64,000 nucleotides of DNA from Nocardioides cremeus (GCF_030518195.1 NZ_JAULSC010000001.1:186001-250000), one strand, 5' to 3'; shown: positions 42,267 through 51,750, counted from the first letter of the stretch. A program made the numbers and translations. Notes: generated by a model not told the origin, from the sequence alone.

Positions 42267-43075
42267 CGGGCCCGCCCGCCGCCGAGGCGGCGGGTCAGCT
42301 GGTCGGCGGTGCGGCGGACCTCGGCGGCCAGGGCCTCGACCCCGTCGGCCCCGGCGGCCCCGTCGACTTCGGCGACCGGGTAGGTCAGCGCCACACCCGC
42401 CACGGGGTGGTCGTTGTGGTCGCGCACGGCGGCGGCGACGCTGGCCATGCCCTCGCTCACCTCGCCGTCCTCGGTGGCGTACCCGCGCTGCCGGGTCTGC
42501 ACCAGCAGTTCCTTGAGGGCGCGCGGGGTGGCCGGGCCCAGGCCGGTGCGCTCGACCATCGACTCGGGGCCGGGAAAGGTCGCGCGGACCTGGGCGGGCG
42601 ACAGCCCGGCCAGCACGGCGCGGCCGCTGGCGGTCAGGTGGGCCGGGAGGCGGACCCCCACGTCGGTGACTAGGGGAGGGCGCCCGGGGGCGCGCTCCTC
42701 GAGCACGTAGAGCACGTCGCGACCGTGCAGCACCGCCAGGTGCGCGTTGTGGCCGGTGCGGTCGACCAGGGTGGCCAGGGCCCGGCGCGCGATGCGCTGC
42801 AGCGGCACCTGTCGGGCGTAGCCGGAGCCGACCTCGAAGGCCGCCACGCCCAGGCCGTAGAGGTGCTCCTCGGGCAGGTGGGTCACGAAGCCCTCCTCGA
42901 CCATCACGCCGAGCAGGTGGTACGCCGTGGAGCGGGGCAGGTCGCAGGCGCGGGCGATCCGGTCGACCGGCACCGGGTCGGGCTGGCCGGCCAGGAAGCG
43001 CAGCACCCGGAGGGTGCGGGTCGCTGCCGGCACCTGGGTGCCGGGGCGGCGCGGTGGGAGCGCGGCGGGCTGCAT
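42263..43075 (-). CDS. IclR-family transcriptional regulator
   Basis: 270 residues. The winged HTH covers residues ~18-85 (T-L-R-V-L-R-F-L-A-G, I-A-R-A-C-D-L-P-R-S-T-A-Y-H-L-L) and the C-terminal effector domain ~95-260 contains L-T-A-S-G-R-A-V-L-A-G-L and Y-A-T-E-D-G-E-V-S-E-G-M-A-S-V-A-A-A-V-R-D, all standard for IclR. It is coupled by 4-base overlap to the DMT transporter gene and may control its expression in response to the transported compound. Confidence 0.93.
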   Translation of the reverse strand: MQPAALPPRRPGTQVPAATRTLRVLRFLAGQPDPVPVDRIARACDLPRSTAYHLLGVMVEEGFVTHLPEEHLYGLGVAAFEVGSGYARQVPLQRIARRALATLVDRTGHNAHLAVLHGRDVLYVLEERAPGRPPLVTDVGVRLPAHLTASGRAVLAGLSPAQVRATFPGPESMVERTGLGPATPRALKELLVQTRQRGYATEDGEVSEGMASVAAAVRDHNDHPVAGVALTYPVAEVDGAAGADGVEALAAEVRRTADQLTRRLGGGRAR

Positions 43076-43090
43076 GTTCGCAGCCTCCCA

Positions 43091-43107
43091 GACCCGCGGG
43101 GCGGGTC
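43091..43107. terminator. Small hairpin at the end of the coiled-coil membrane protein gene
   Basis: GACCCGC (43091-43097) and GCGGGTC (43101-43107) form a 7-bp stem with a 3-base loop. It overlaps the stop codon region of the minus-strand gene ending at 43106 and precedes the IclR start. Confidence 0.4.
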
Positions 43108-43570
43108 AGGCGCGGTGTCGGCCCTCGGAGTCGTCGTCGGTGCCGTTCCCGTGGTCATTCGCGTGGTCGTGGGTGACGCCGTTCCCGGGGTCGTTCGTCG
43201 GGGCGGTGTCCGTCCCGGTGCTGTGCTCGGCCTCGCGGTGCGGGTCGAGGTCGTCGGCGGCACGCAGTCGGTCCTCCTGCTGCGCCTCGTCGTGGGCCAG
43301 CACCTGCTCGGCCAGGTGCACGTCGCGGTCGGCCTCGTCGGCGCGGGCGTGCGCCTCGTCGGCGCGCACCTGCGCCTCCTCGACCCGGTTGCGCGACGCC
43401 GCGATCGGCTCGTCGTGGGCGGCCGCCTGCGTGCGCAGCTGGCCGGCCTGCTCGACCCGTGCGGACCGGAGGCGGGCGTTGCGCTGCAGCAGCACCACCA
43501 CGGCGACCGCGACGAGAGCGGCGACGACCAGGACGGCGATGACGAGGAGGACCAGGCTGGTGGTGGACAT
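43106..43570 (-). CDS. Single-pass membrane protein with coiled coil, function unknown
   Basis: 154 residues. One helix (residues ~5-28, V-L-L-V-I-A-V-L-V-V-A-A-L) is followed by ~75 charged residues with heptad character (R-V-E-E-A-Q-V-R-A-D-E-A-H-A-R-A-D-E-A-D) and a His/Asp-rich disordered tail (N-D-P-G-N-G-V-T-H-D-H-A-N-D-H). No known family recognised. The direct A-D-E-A-H/D-A-R-A-D-E-A repetition suggests internal duplication. Confidence 0.7.
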   Translation of the reverse strand: MSTTSLVLLVIAVLVVAALVAVAVVVLLQRNARLRSARVEQAGQLRTQAAAHDEPIAASRNRVEEAQVRADEAHARADEADRDVHLAEQVLAHDEAQQEDRLRAADDLDPHREAEHSTGTDTAPTNDPGNGVTHDHANDHGNGTDDDSEGRHRA

Positions 43571-43632
43571 GGGTGTCCCCTACCCCGATCGCGGCCTTCT
43601 CGAACCCGTTCACCCGGACGGGTCGCATCCCC

Positions 43633-44838
43633 TCAGGCCAGGTCGCGCTCGTCGCGCACCGGCACCAGGCCCACCGCCAGCAGCGGGAAGAGCCCGGCGA
43701 GGGTGAAGGCGGCGGCGTATCCGGCCCGGTCGACCAGGAGCCCCGCGAGCGGCGGCACGGCCGAGGCGGTGAGGTACTGCGCGGTGTTCTGGGCGCCCAG
43801 GGCCCGCCCCGACCAGTGCGGCCCGGCGCGCTCGGCGACGGCGGTGAAGGCCAGGCCGTTGTCGGCGACGGTCAGCACGGTGGCCAGCACCACCAGCGGC
43901 ACCGCCACCGCCGCGTCCTGGCCGGCAGCCAGGCCCAGCAGCACCATCGTGAGGCCCGCGGCGACGGCCACCCACCGCAGCGGGCGCAGCCGGCTGGCCA
44001 CCACGTCGCTGAGCTGGCCGGCGGCGATCCGGCCGAGCGCGCCGGCCAGTTGGGCGCCGGCGACCAGGCTGCCGGCGGCCGCGGCCGACCAGCCGCGGTC
44101 GCTGACCAGCCAGACCAGGGCGAAGGTCCACACCAGGAACTGCGGGACCACCAGCAGCACCGAGACGCCGTGGATGCGAGCGAGGTAGGAGTCGCGGCGG
44201 TAGGGGTTGGGGGCGCGCTCCCCGGCGCGGAGCGCGGGACGGGGCGGGTCGACCACCACGAGGGCGACCACGAGCGCGGCGAGGGTCGCGAGGGCGACCG
44301 GGACGCCCAGCGCGGCCGCGACGCCGTACGACTCGGCGACGACCGCGATGCTGATGGCCGCCACCGCGACCCCGGTGGGCTGCGCCATCTGGCGCACCCC
44401 CATGGCCAGGCCGCGCCGGTGCGGCGGGAACCAGCCGACCACCACCCGGCCGCTGGCCGAGCCGGTGCTCGCCGCGGCGGCGCCGGCGACCAGGAGGGCG
44501 ACGAACAGCGCGACCGGGCCGCGCACGGCCATCGCGACCACGCCCGCCACGGCCGTCAGCGCGAGGCCGGTGACCAGCACGAAGCGCTCGCCGCGGCGGT
44601 CGGTGAGCAGGCCCCAGGCGACCAGGGTGAGCATCACGCCGATCGTCGGCGCTGCCGCGACCAGCCCGGCCTGCGGCAGGCTCAGGCCCTCGTCGCGCAG
44701 CACCGGGATCAGGAACGCCGGGCCGTGGATCGTCACCGCGGCCGCGCCCTGGGCCAGCGTCGAGGCACCCAGCATCGCCCAGCGGCGCCGGGTCGTGGGC
44801 CGCGTCGCGGGCGGGCTCGTGGACGTGCGGGTGGTCAC
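43633..44838 (-). CDS. MFS transporter
   Basis: 401 residues with 12 helices. Loop 2-3 carries G-L-L-T-D-R-R-G-E-R-F-V-L-V (~residues 74-87), the MFS motif A. Later blocks P-H-R-R-G-L-A-M-G-V-R-Q-M-A-Q-P-T-G (~138-155) fit the nitrate/oxalate or cyanate-type antiporter group and general metabolite transporters. Substrate unknown. A terminator hairpin lies upstream at 44909-44955, so it has its own promoter in the 136-base gap. Confidence 0.89.
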   Translation of the reverse strand: MTTRTSTSPPATRPTTRRRWAMLGASTLAQGAAAVTIHGPAFLIPVLRDEGLSLPQAGLVAAAPTIGVMLTLVAWGLLTDRRGERFVLVTGLALTAVAGVVAMAVRGPVALFVALLVAGAAAASTGSASGRVVVGWFPPHRRGLAMGVRQMAQPTGVAVAAISIAVVAESYGVAAALGVPVALATLAALVVALVVVDPPRPALRAGERAPNPYRRDSYLARIHGVSVLLVVPQFLVWTFALVWLVSDRGWSAAAAGSLVAGAQLAGALGRIAAGQLSDVVASRLRPLRWVAVAAGLTMVLLGLAAGQDAAVAVPLVVLATVLTVADNGLAFTAVAERAGPHWSGRALGAQNTAQYLTASAVPPLAGLLVDRAGYAAAFTLAGLFPLLAVGLVPVRDERDLA

Positions 44839-44908
44839 CGCCCCATCTGACGCCCTCGCTGTGCGGTGGGGCCACTCGTCCCACGCCTCGGCGGTGTGAG
44901 AAACCAGA

Positions 44909-44955
44909 CGGCCCGGGACGACGGCCCGCGTGCTGCGGGTCGTCGCCCCGGGCCG
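44909..44955. terminator. Long hairpin after the secreted protein gene
   Basis: The 47 bases fold into a long stem (outer CGGCCCGG/CCGGGCCG, middle CGACG/CGTCG, inner CCCGC/GCGGG) interrupted by two mismatched positions, with a 5-base loop. It lies 20 bases beyond the stop of the minus-strand gene ending at 44975. Confidence 0.7.
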
Positions 44956-44974
44956 GTGCCGGGTGCGGGTCGGG

Positions 44975-46297
44975 TCAGCGGTCGGCGATCGACAGCTTCG
45001 ACGTGGCCAGGTCGATCACGGCGCCGGTGCCGTCGAGCAGCGTGATGCGCAGCCCGACGATGCGGATGCCGTCCTTGATCTTCTTCTTCAGGCCGGTCTC
45101 GATCTTTAGCACGCCCGGGATCTCGAGCCCGTCGAGGTCCTCGAGGCTCTGCGGGTCACCGTCGCCGCCGGTGATGGAGCCGACCTTGGCGGTGGCGCTG
45201 CGCTTGAGCCTGCCGTTCTTCAGCCGGGTGACCGTGGCCTTCGACTCGATGGCGTCGAGCACCAGGGCGCCGCCGCCGAGGTCCAGCTCGGCGATGCGCG
45301 CGACCTCGGTCCCGACGGCCTTGCGGTTGGTCTGCTTGCCGCGCTGGCGGGCGCTGGCGGCCTGGACGACGATCTGGTCGCCCAGGTTGACGTCGGCGGC
45401 GTCGGCCTCGAGGACCTCGCCGTCGGTGCCCAGGCAGGGCATCACCTCACGGACGACCCGGCCGACCTCGGCGAGCTCGCCGAGCACCTTGGCCTTCACG
45501 GGGATGGCGCTGCCGCCGAAGATGCCGGTCTTGAAGCCCCGCTCGAGCTTCGACATGCTGCGCGCCAGCTTGATGGTGGTCCCGGACGGGACCAGCTCGA
45601 CAACCACGCCGACGGCGTACGCGCGGGAGCGGTCCTTGGCCGGCTCGGGCTTCTCGATCATCCGGCCCAGGGTGATGTTGGCCAGCCCGGGGACGGGGAT
45701 GGTCTCGCCGGGCGAGGGGATGTCGATCTGGACCGGGTCGCCGCCGGCCGGGGTGAGGGTGATGCCGGCGATCTTGGTCTCGGCGCTCGCCTGCCAGCCG
45801 TCCTTCGCGCTGAACGACGCCTGGGTGGTCGACACGATGCCGTTGATCGACAGGCTGCCCAGCGGGGTCTCGGCGAGCACGAGCTCGGCGACCTTGTGCT
45901 TGGACTTCTGGAAGGTGGTGCCGCCCTTCTTCTTGCTCACCACCCGGGAGAAGACGCCGCGCACGGTGCCCAGGCCGGGGATCTCGCTCTCCTCGACGAA
46001 GTTGCGGTTCTTCCGGCCGGCGATGGTCGTGCAGGCCATCGAGCTCAGGGCCACGCGGCTGGAGTCGACGGGCAGCTCGCCGCCCTCGACCGAGGTGCCG
46101 TAGCCGTTGCCCTTGAAGACGAAGGGGGTGCGGGTGCGCTTCTCGAGGACGCTGGGGGCGGCCGCCGTGGCGGCGGTGGACCCCTCGCGCGGGGTCGGCT
46201 CGGCGGCGCCGGCGGTGGGTGCCAGGGCCAGGCTGAGCGCCAGGGCAGCGGATGTGGCCAGGCTGGCCACCAGGGGGACAGGCTTGGTGGGGGACAT
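44975..46297 (-). CDS. Secreted protein of unknown function (choice-of-anchor P-like)
   Basis: 440 residues starting at ATG 46297 after AAGGAG. A signal peptide covers residues ~1-32 (cleavage near A-G-A-A). The mature part is beta-rich and Lys/Gly-containing, with two cysteines (S-M-A-C-T-T and V-M-P-C-L-G) and no evident catalytic triad. It resembles actinobacterial exported proteins annotated as choice-of-anchor P family, but I cannot verify that. The A-G-I-T-L-T-P-A-G-G and S-R-V-A-L-S pieces repeat in similar form in the second half, suggesting a two-domain duplication. Expressed on its own. Confidence 0.65.
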   Translation of the reverse strand: MSPTKPVPLVASLATSAALALSLALAPTAGAAEPTPREGSTAATAAAPSVLEKRTRTPFVFKGNGYGTSVEGGELPVDSSRVALSSMACTTIAGRKNRNFVEESEIPGLGTVRGVFSRVVSKKKGGTTFQKSKHKVAELVLAETPLGSLSINGIVSTTQASFSAKDGWQASAETKIAGITLTPAGGDPVQIDIPSPGETIPVPGLANITLGRMIEKPEPAKDRSRAYAVGVVVELVPSGTTIKLARSMSKLERGFKTGIFGGSAIPVKAKVLGELAEVGRVVREVMPCLGTDGEVLEADAADVNLGDQIVVQAASARQRGKQTNRKAVGTEVARIAELDLGGGALVLDAIESKATVTRLKNGRLKRSATAKVGSITGGDGDPQSLEDLDGLEIPGVLKIETGLKKKIKDGIRIVGLRITLLDGTGAVIDLATSKLSIADR

Positions 46298-46502
46298 GAG
46301 ACTCCTTCGACGCGGAGCCCGGTCCCGAGTCAGGAGTCCGCGTGGTCGGTGGGGGGCGGTGCCGGTGAGTTGCCGGTGGGGGCCGTGAGGCTGGTGCCGC
46401 TGGTCCACACCAGTGTGCCGATCCTGGGGCGCGCGCGTGGCGTTTTGCCTCACCCGGTCGGTGAAGTCTCACCCCGGCCACCGGTGCGACACACTGGCGC
46501 CC

Positions 46503-47357
46503 ATGAAGGCACTCGTGCTCGGCGGCGGCGGCATCACCGGCATCGCTTGGGAGACCGGACTGCTCACCGGGTTGGCCGCGGCCGGCGCCGACCTGACCGG
46601 TGCCGACCGGGTCATAGGCACCTCGGCGGGCTCGATCGTGGGCTCCCAGGTCACCAGCGACACCCCGCTCGAGGAGCTCTACCGGCGCCAGCTCCTCGAG
46701 CCCGGCGCCCCCGAGGGACCGACCGAGGCGCCGCTGGCGGCGATCGGCCCGCGGGTGCTGGCGACGTACGCCGTCGCGATGCTGCGCGCCCGCGGCGACG
46801 CCGAGCGGTTCGGCCGGCTGCTGGGCACCCGCGCGGTGCGGGCCGCGGCGCGCGGGCGGACCCCCAGCATCGCCGAGCGCTACGACCAGGTGCGCCAGCG
46901 GCTGACCACGACGCAGTGGCCCGACCGCGACCTGGTCGTCACCGCCGTCGACGCCGCGACCGGTGAGCTGGCCGCCTTCCGGCCCGGCGGAGAGGTCGGG
47001 CTCGAGGACGCCGTCAACGCCAGCTGCGCGGTGCCGTGCGTCTACCCCGCGATCCCGATCGGCGCGCGCACCTACGTCGACGGCGGCATGCGCTCGGGCG
47101 CCAACGCCGACCTCGCCGAGGGCTGCGACCGCGTCGTGGTGCTCTCGCCGCTGGACCGCTCGCTCGGGCCGATCCGCAGCGCCCGGCAGCAGCTCGAGGA
47201 GCTCGGCGTGCCGTACCTGGTGATCACCCCCGACGACGCCTCCCGCGCCGCGATCGGCAAGAACGTGCTCGACCCCGCCGCCCGGCCGGGCTCGGCGCGC
47301 GCCGGGCACGCCCAGGCGGCGGCGTACGCCGACCGGGTGCGCGAGCTCTGGGGCTGA
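46503..47357 (+). CDS. Patatin-like phospholipase
   Basis: 284 residues from ATG 46503. The patatin fold signatures are clear: the oxyanion loop L-G-G-G-G-I-T-G (residues ~6-13), the nucleophile G-T-S-A-G-S (~39-44) and the Asp of the dyad in Y-V-D-G-G-M-R-S-G (~189-197). These are acyl hydrolases acting on membrane lipids, with a Ser-Asp dyad. No signal peptide. It is divergent from the secreted-protein gene and convergent with dtd. Confidence 0.91.
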   Translation: MKALVLGGGGITGIAWETGLLTGLAAAGADLTGADRVIGTSAGSIVGSQVTSDTPLEELYRRQLLEPGAPEGPTEAPLAAIGPRVLATYAVAMLRARGDAERFGRLLGTRAVRAAARGRTPSIAERYDQVRQRLTTTQWPDRDLVVTAVDAATGELAAFRPGGEVGLEDAVNASCAVPCVYPAIPIGARTYVDGGMRSGANADLAEGCDRVVVLSPLDRSLGPIRSARQQLEELGVPYLVITPDDASRAAIGKNVLDPAARPGSARAGHAQAAAYADRVRELWG

Positions 47358-47364
47358 CTCTGCG

Positions 47365-47376
47365 GCTGAGCGCGCC

Positions 47377-47381
<5 letters not shown>
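47365..47381. terminator. Short hairpin between patatin and dtd genes
   Basis: GCTGAG (47365-47370) and CTCAGC (47376-47381) form a 6-bp stem with a 5-base loop between two convergent stop codons, overlapping that of dtd. Confidence 0.35.
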
Positions 47382-47808
<427 letters not shown>

Positions 47809-47870
47809 GCGCCCATGGTGGCCCCCACGGGCGCGCGGGCCTGGACGCCACCCCGTGCGTCGAGCAGTCT

Positions 47871-48269
47871 GTGCGCGTGGCCCACCCGCGGATGTTCGAC
47901 GACGACCCGGTCCTGGCGCGTGTGCGTGCGATCGCGCTGGCCGGGCCCGACGCCGCCGAGAAGGTCAGCCACGGCCGCCCGGCGTTCTTCACCACCAAGG
48001 TCTTCGCCTACTACGGCGGCTCGCTCAAGCTCGACGGCGAGTGGGTGCAGCACCCGCAGTCGGTGATGGTGCTGCCCGACCCCGACGACCGGGCGGCGCT
48101 GGTCGACGACCCCCGGGTCTTCGTGCCGGCCTACCTCGGGCCCTCCGGGTGGCTGGGCGTCGACCTCGACCTGGGGCGCAGCGACTGGGACGAGGTCGCC
48201 GAGCTGCTCGACGCGTCGTACCGCCACACCGCCGGGGCGCGCCGGGTGGCGCGCCTCGACGGTCGCTGA
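47871..48269 (+). CDS. MmcQ/YjbR family DNA-binding-like protein
   Basis: 132 residues with R-P-A-F-F-T-T-K-V-F-A-Y-Y (~36-48) and D-D-P-R-V-F-V-P-A-Y-L-G-P-S-G-W-L-G-V-D-L (~79-99), which characterise MmcQ/YjbR proteins of the CyaY-like fold. Their role is unknown; DNA binding has been suggested. Start GTG 47871, with GTG 47877 as an alternative. It is divergent from dtd. Confidence 0.85.
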   Translation: MRVAHPRMFDDDPVLARVRAIALAGPDAAEKVSHGRPAFFTTKVFAYYGGSLKLDGEWVQHPQSVMVLPDPDDRAALVDDPRVFVPAYLGPSGWLGVDLDLGRSDWDEVAELLDASYRHTAGARRVARLDGR

Positions 48270-48287
48270 GGGCGTACGCCGCCTGGC

Positions 48288-49154
48288 TCAGCCCTCGAGT
48301 GCCTGCACGGCGTCGTGGATGGCCAGGGTGCGGCGGGCCGACTCGACGTGCAGGTTCTCGACCATCTTGTTCTTGTAGGTCACCACGCCGGAGCCGCGTC
48401 CGTCCTCCCAGGCCTGGATCAGGCCGCGGGCGTCCTCGACCGCCTCGGGCGAGGGAGCGAACTGCTCGTTGGCCGGCGCGACCTGGCCGGGGTGGATCAG
48501 GGTCTTGCCGTCGAAGCCCATCTGGCGGCCCTGGGTGCACTCGGCCAGGAAGCCTTCGTCGTCCTTGACGTCGTTGTAGACCCCGTCGAGGATCTGCACG
48601 CCCGCGGCGCGGGCGGCCAGAAGGCTCAACGACAGCGAGGTCAGCAGCGGGGCGCGGCCGGGCACGTGCTCGGCGTACAGCTCCTTGACCAGGTCGTTGG
48701 TGCCCATCACCAGCACGGCCAGGCGCTCGGAGGCGGCGGCGATCTCGCGGACGTTGAAGATCGCCTCGGGCGTCTCGACCATCGCCCACAGGCGGGTGTG
48801 GTCGGGGGCGCCGGCCTTCTCGAGGGCCGCCACCAGGGCGTGCACCTCCTCGGCGCTGTTGACCTTGGGCACCACGACCGCGGCGGGGCCGGCCTGGGCG
48901 GCGGCGACGATGTCGTCGTCGTGCCACTCGGTGCCGATGCCGTTGACGCGGATGGTCACGGTGCGCCGGCCGTACTCGCCGGAGGAGGCGGCCGCGGCGG
49001 CCTGCTCGCGCGCGGCGGGCTTGGCGTCGGGGGCGACGGCGTCCTCGAGGTCGAGGATCAAGCCGTCGCAGGCGATCGACTTGGCCTTCTCGAGCGCCCG
49101 CTCGTTGGAGCTGGGCATGTAGAGGACGCTGCGCAGGGGGGTCACGTCGGTCAT
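48288..49154 (-). CDS. HpcH/HpaI aldolase-citrate lyase family, CoA ester lyase-like
   Basis: 288 residues of the CitE/malyl-CoA lyase fold. R-S-V-L-Y-M-P-S-S-N (residues ~8-17), D-L-E-D-A-V-A-P-D-A-K (~35-45, metal ligand), V-V-V-P-K-V-N-S (~94-101) and the acidic E-T-P-E-A-I-F-N (~126) are all visible. Such enzymes cleave or form malyl-CoA or beta-methylmalyl-CoA, or hydrolyse malyl-CoA. It is separated by one base from a second family member upstream, with which it is surely co-transcribed. Confidence 0.9.
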   Translation of the reverse strand: MTDVTPLRSVLYMPSSNERALEKAKSIACDGLILDLEDAVAPDAKPAAREQAAAAASSGEYGRRTVTIRVNGIGTEWHDDDIVAAAQAGPAAVVVPKVNSAEEVHALVAALEKAGAPDHTRLWAMVETPEAIFNVREIAAASERLAVLVMGTNDLVKELYAEHVPGRAPLLTSLSLSLLAARAAGVQILDGVYNDVKDDEGFLAECTQGRQMGFDGKTLIHPGQVAPANEQFAPSPEAVEDARGLIQAWEDGRGSGVVTYKNKMVENLHVESARRTLAIHDAVQALEG

Positions 49155-49155
49155 C

Positions 49156-50274
49156 TCAGGACTCCTGTCCGGGCTGGCCGGGAATCTCGATGGCGTCGTA
49201 CTGCTTCTTGAGCTCGGGGTCGATCGCGGCCAGCTCCTCGGCCAGCTCGACCATCACCAGGCACTGCTTGAGCGAGGCGTCGTCCTCCATCTTGCCGTCG
49301 AGCATCACCGCGCCGGTGCCGTCGCCCATGGCGGCGACCACCCGGCGGGCGTGGGTGACGTCCTCGACGCTGGGGCTGAAGACGCGGTTGGCGATGGCGA
49401 TCTGCTTGGGGTGCAGGCTCCAGGTGCCGACGCAGCCGAGCAGGAAGGCGTTGCGGAACTGGTCCTCGCAGGCCACCACGTCGGCGATGTCGCCGAAGGG
49501 GCCGTAGTAGGGGTAGATGCCGTGCATCGCGCAGGCGTCGACCATGCGGGCGATCGTGTAGTGCCACAGGTCCTGCTGGTACGTCGTGCGGGCGGCGTTG
49601 ACCGCCTCCTCGCCGGAGCCGTCGGGGTCCTGGCGCACCAGGTAGCCGGGGTGCCCGCCGCCGACGCGGGTGGTCTTCATGCGGCGGTCGGCGGCCAGGT
49701 CGGCCGGGCCCAGCGAGAGGCCCTGCATGCGCGGGCTGGCGCCGCAGATCTCCTCGACGTTGGCCACGCCGCGCGCGGTCTCGAGGATCGCGTGCACGAG
49801 GATCGGCTTCTCGAGCCCGGCCTTGGCCTCGAGCTGGGCCAGCAGGCGGTCGACGTAGTGGATGTCCTCGGCGCCCTGCACCTTGGGCACCATGATCACG
49901 TCGAGCTTGTGCCCGATCGCCGGCACCAGCGTGGTCAGGTCGTCGAGCACCCAGGGGCTGTCGAGGGCGTTGATCCGGGTCCACAGCTGGGTGGGCCCGC
50001 TAGCCCCTCCGAGGTTGGCGGTCTCGCTCGCGATCTTCACCAGGCCGTCGCGGGCGGCCTCCTTGTTGTCGGCCTTGACGGCGTCCTCGAGGTTGCCGAG
50101 CAGCACGTCGACGCTGCCGACCATCTGCGGGATCTTCGCCGCCATCTTGGCGTTGCTGGGGTCGAAGAAGTGGATCGCCCGGCTGGGCCGGGCCGGGATC
50201 TCGCTCGGCGGGGTCGGTGCCCCCACGGCGAGGGGGCGGAAGAAGTCCTTGGCGCTGCGGCTCGAGCTGGGCAT
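49156..50274 (-). CDS. Malyl-CoA/beta-methylmalyl-CoA lyase-like protein
   Basis: 372 residues, longer than the CitE-like partner. Motifs: [12 protein letters not shown] (~residues 59-70), [13 protein letters not shown] (~126-138), L-E-T-A-R-G-V-A-N (~163-171), and the block [18 protein letters not shown] (~187-204) that is typical of Mcl lyases. W-S-L-H-P-K-Q-I closes the C-terminal lid. Paired lyases of this kind act in the ethylmalonyl-CoA route and glyoxylate metabolism; no other gene of that pathway is in the window. ATG 50274 start; an inverted repeat lies 26 bases upstream. Confidence 0.88.
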   Translation of the reverse strand: MPSSSRSAKDFFRPLAVGAPTPPSEIPARPSRAIHFFDPSNAKMAAKIPQMVGSVDVLLGNLEDAVKADNKEAARDGLVKIASETANLGGASGPTQLWTRINALDSPWVLDDLTTLVPAIGHKLDVIMVPKVQGAEDIHYVDRLLAQLEAKAGLEKPILVHAILETARGVANVEEICGASPRMQGLSLGPADLAADRRMKTTRVGGGHPGYLVRQDPDGSGEEAVNAARTTYQQDLWHYTIARMVDACAMHGIYPYYGPFGDIADVVACEDQFRNAFLLGCVGTWSLHPKQIAIANRVFSPSVEDVTHARRVVAAMGDGTGAVMLDGKMEDDASLKQCLVMVELAEELAAIDPELKKQYDAIEIPGQPGQES

Positions 50275-50299
50275 GCGCGCGAAAGTAGCAGCGAAGCGT

Positions 50300-50311
50300 T
50301 ACCCGTGGGTA
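50300..50311. promoter_or_regulatory. Inverted repeat upstream of the malyl-CoA lyase pair
   Basis: TACCC-GT-GGGTA (50300-50311) is a perfect 5-bp inverted repeat with a 2-base spacer, 26 bases before the ATG at 50274. Position suggests an operator near the start of transcription. No regulator gene is adjacent. Confidence 0.35.
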
Positions 50312-50357
50312 TGACGGATCTGACAGCGGCGGGGTGGTCCGGGTGGCCGCACGAGCG

Positions 50358-50954
50358 TCAGCGGCGGCGCCACCAGGGTCGCCAGGGGGTGGAGGCGGCG
50401 GCGTCGACCTGGGCCTGGCGCTCGGCCTCCGCGCGGGCACGGGCCACCGCCGCACGCGCCGTACGCCGCTCGCGCCAGGCGGCGAGGGTCGCCTCGACAT
50501 CGCGGGGCATGGTGATCAGCGGTGGGGTGCCGTCGGCGGGGGTGTAGCGGGCGCGGATGACCCGGGCGTTGAAGTCCTCGACCTCGCGGCGGGCCTCGCG
50601 CTCGACGGCGAGGGTGTCGAGCCGGGCGTCGAGCTCGGCGTCGTCCTTGCGCAGCTGCAGGCTCGGGGGCAGCACCCCGGTGATCTGCTCGCGCTCGACG
50701 AGGCGCTTGACCCACCAGTCGGGGTCGTGCTCGGAGCCGAGGTCCTCGATCGGCCGGCCGCTGCCGGGCAGGTCGTCGAACTCGCCCTTGGCCATCGCCA
50801 CCCGCACCTGCTGGTCGACCCAGGTGGCCTGGTTGGCGATCCGGGCGGCGGCGATGCTCTCACCGCTGCGCTTGCGCCGCTCGACCTCGTCGGCGGCCCG
50901 GGACTCGTCGGTGGGCCGCGCGGCGTCGGCGCGGCGGCGGGGCTCCTCGGACAT
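50358..50954 (-). CDS. DnaJ-homologue-like DUF1992 protein
   Basis: 198 residues. The core W-V-D-Q-Q-V-R-V-A-M-A-K-G-E-F-D-D-L-P-G-S-G-R-P-I (residues ~46-70) and D-P-D-W-W-V-K-R-L-V are the DUF1992 signature, found in DNAJC28-like proteins without a J-domain. Highly charged, basic C-terminus (P-W-R-P-W-W-R-R-R). Function unknown. ATG 50954 start. Confidence 0.87.
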   Translation of the reverse strand: MSEEPRRRADAARPTDESRAADEVERRKRSGESIAAARIANQATWVDQQVRVAMAKGEFDDLPGSGRPIEDLGSEHDPDWWVKRLVEREQITGVLPPSLQLRKDDAELDARLDTLAVEREARREVEDFNARVIRARYTPADGTPPLITMPRDVEATLAAWRERRTARAAVARARAEAERQAQVDAAASTPWRPWWRRR

Positions 50955-51008
50955 GTCGCCACCTCCCTCGCCCCGATGATAGGCAGCCCGCCCGAGGCGG
51001 GCGGCGGC

Positions 51009-51341
51009 TCAGGAGCCGAACAGCAGCTGCAGGGAGACCAGCCCGAGCAGGCCGAAGGTGACGACCGAGCCGAGGACCACCAGCGTCCAGGCGTCGGTCC
51101 GCAACCGCACCCGTCGGGCCTGGAGGACCATCGCCGCGGAGACCAGGAACGGGACCGCCAGCACGACCGCGACCGCGATCCCCAGCGAGGCCGTCGAGGA
51201 GCTGGTGTCGTTCCAGGAGAGGGTGGCCAGCACCAGGCAGCCGACCAGGGCGAGCAGGTCGAGGGTCAGCACGACGCGCGCCAGCCGGATCAGGCCGACG
51301 GGACGTGGCGCGACCGCTCGGGGCGTGAGGTCGGTGGTCAT
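51009..51341 (-). CDS. Small membrane protein with about three helices
   Basis: About 110 residues: a Thr/Arg/Pro N-terminus, then hydrophobic helices (~residues 20-45, 55-75 and 85-108). It resembles its neighbour at 51394 in size and in an identical start context, GTGCCCATGA, where GTG gives two extra residues (start 51347). No family recognised. Confidence 0.65.
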   Translation of the reverse strand: MTTDLTPRAVAPRPVGLIRLARVVLTLDLLALVGCLVLATLSWNDTSSSTASLGIAVAVVLAVPFLVSAAMVLQARRVRLRTDAWTLVVLGSVVTFGLLGLVSLQLLFGS

Positions 51342-51393
51342 GGGCACATCCTGCTCTCCGGTCTCGGCCGGCGTGGTCGTTGTGGGGGATCGG

Positions 51394-51750
51394 TCAGTAC
51401 GGGGCCAGGTAGCGACTGGCGGCGAGGCCCACCAGAGCGATGACGGCGAGCGCGGCCCAGGCCAGCGCCTGGCTGGCCCCCGGGCTGTGCCGGCGCACCC
51501 GGTGGGCGAGGCCGAGCAGCGTCAGCGACGCGATCGCGGGCACGGCGAGGATGAAGGCGTAGACGAAGAGCAGGCCCGCCCAGGGATCGGTGTCGACCCA
51601 GCCCAGGACCGACAGCGCGACGGCGGCGGCCAGGGCCAGGCAGCTGGGCACCAGTGCCAGCAGCGCCGGCACGGCGTACGCCGCCCCGGGCGAGCGCGAC
51701 GTCGTCGGGGCGCCGTACATCGTCGGGACCGGGTCGGTGCGGGAGCTCAT
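51394..51750 (-). CDS. Small membrane protein with about three helices
   Basis: About 118 residues with a proline-rich N-terminus (P-V-P-T-M-Y-G-A-P) and three hydrophobic helices. The start context GTGCCCATGA (alternative GTG start at 51756) and overall layout echo the adjacent gene at 51009, so the two may be divergent paralogues. 52 bases separate them. Function unknown. Confidence 0.65.
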   Translation of the reverse strand: MSSRTDPVPTMYGAPTTSRSPGAAYAVPALLALVPSCLALAAAVALSVLGWVDTDPWAGLLFVYAFILAVPAIASLTLLGLAHRVRRHSPGASQALAWAALAVIALVGLAASRYLAPY

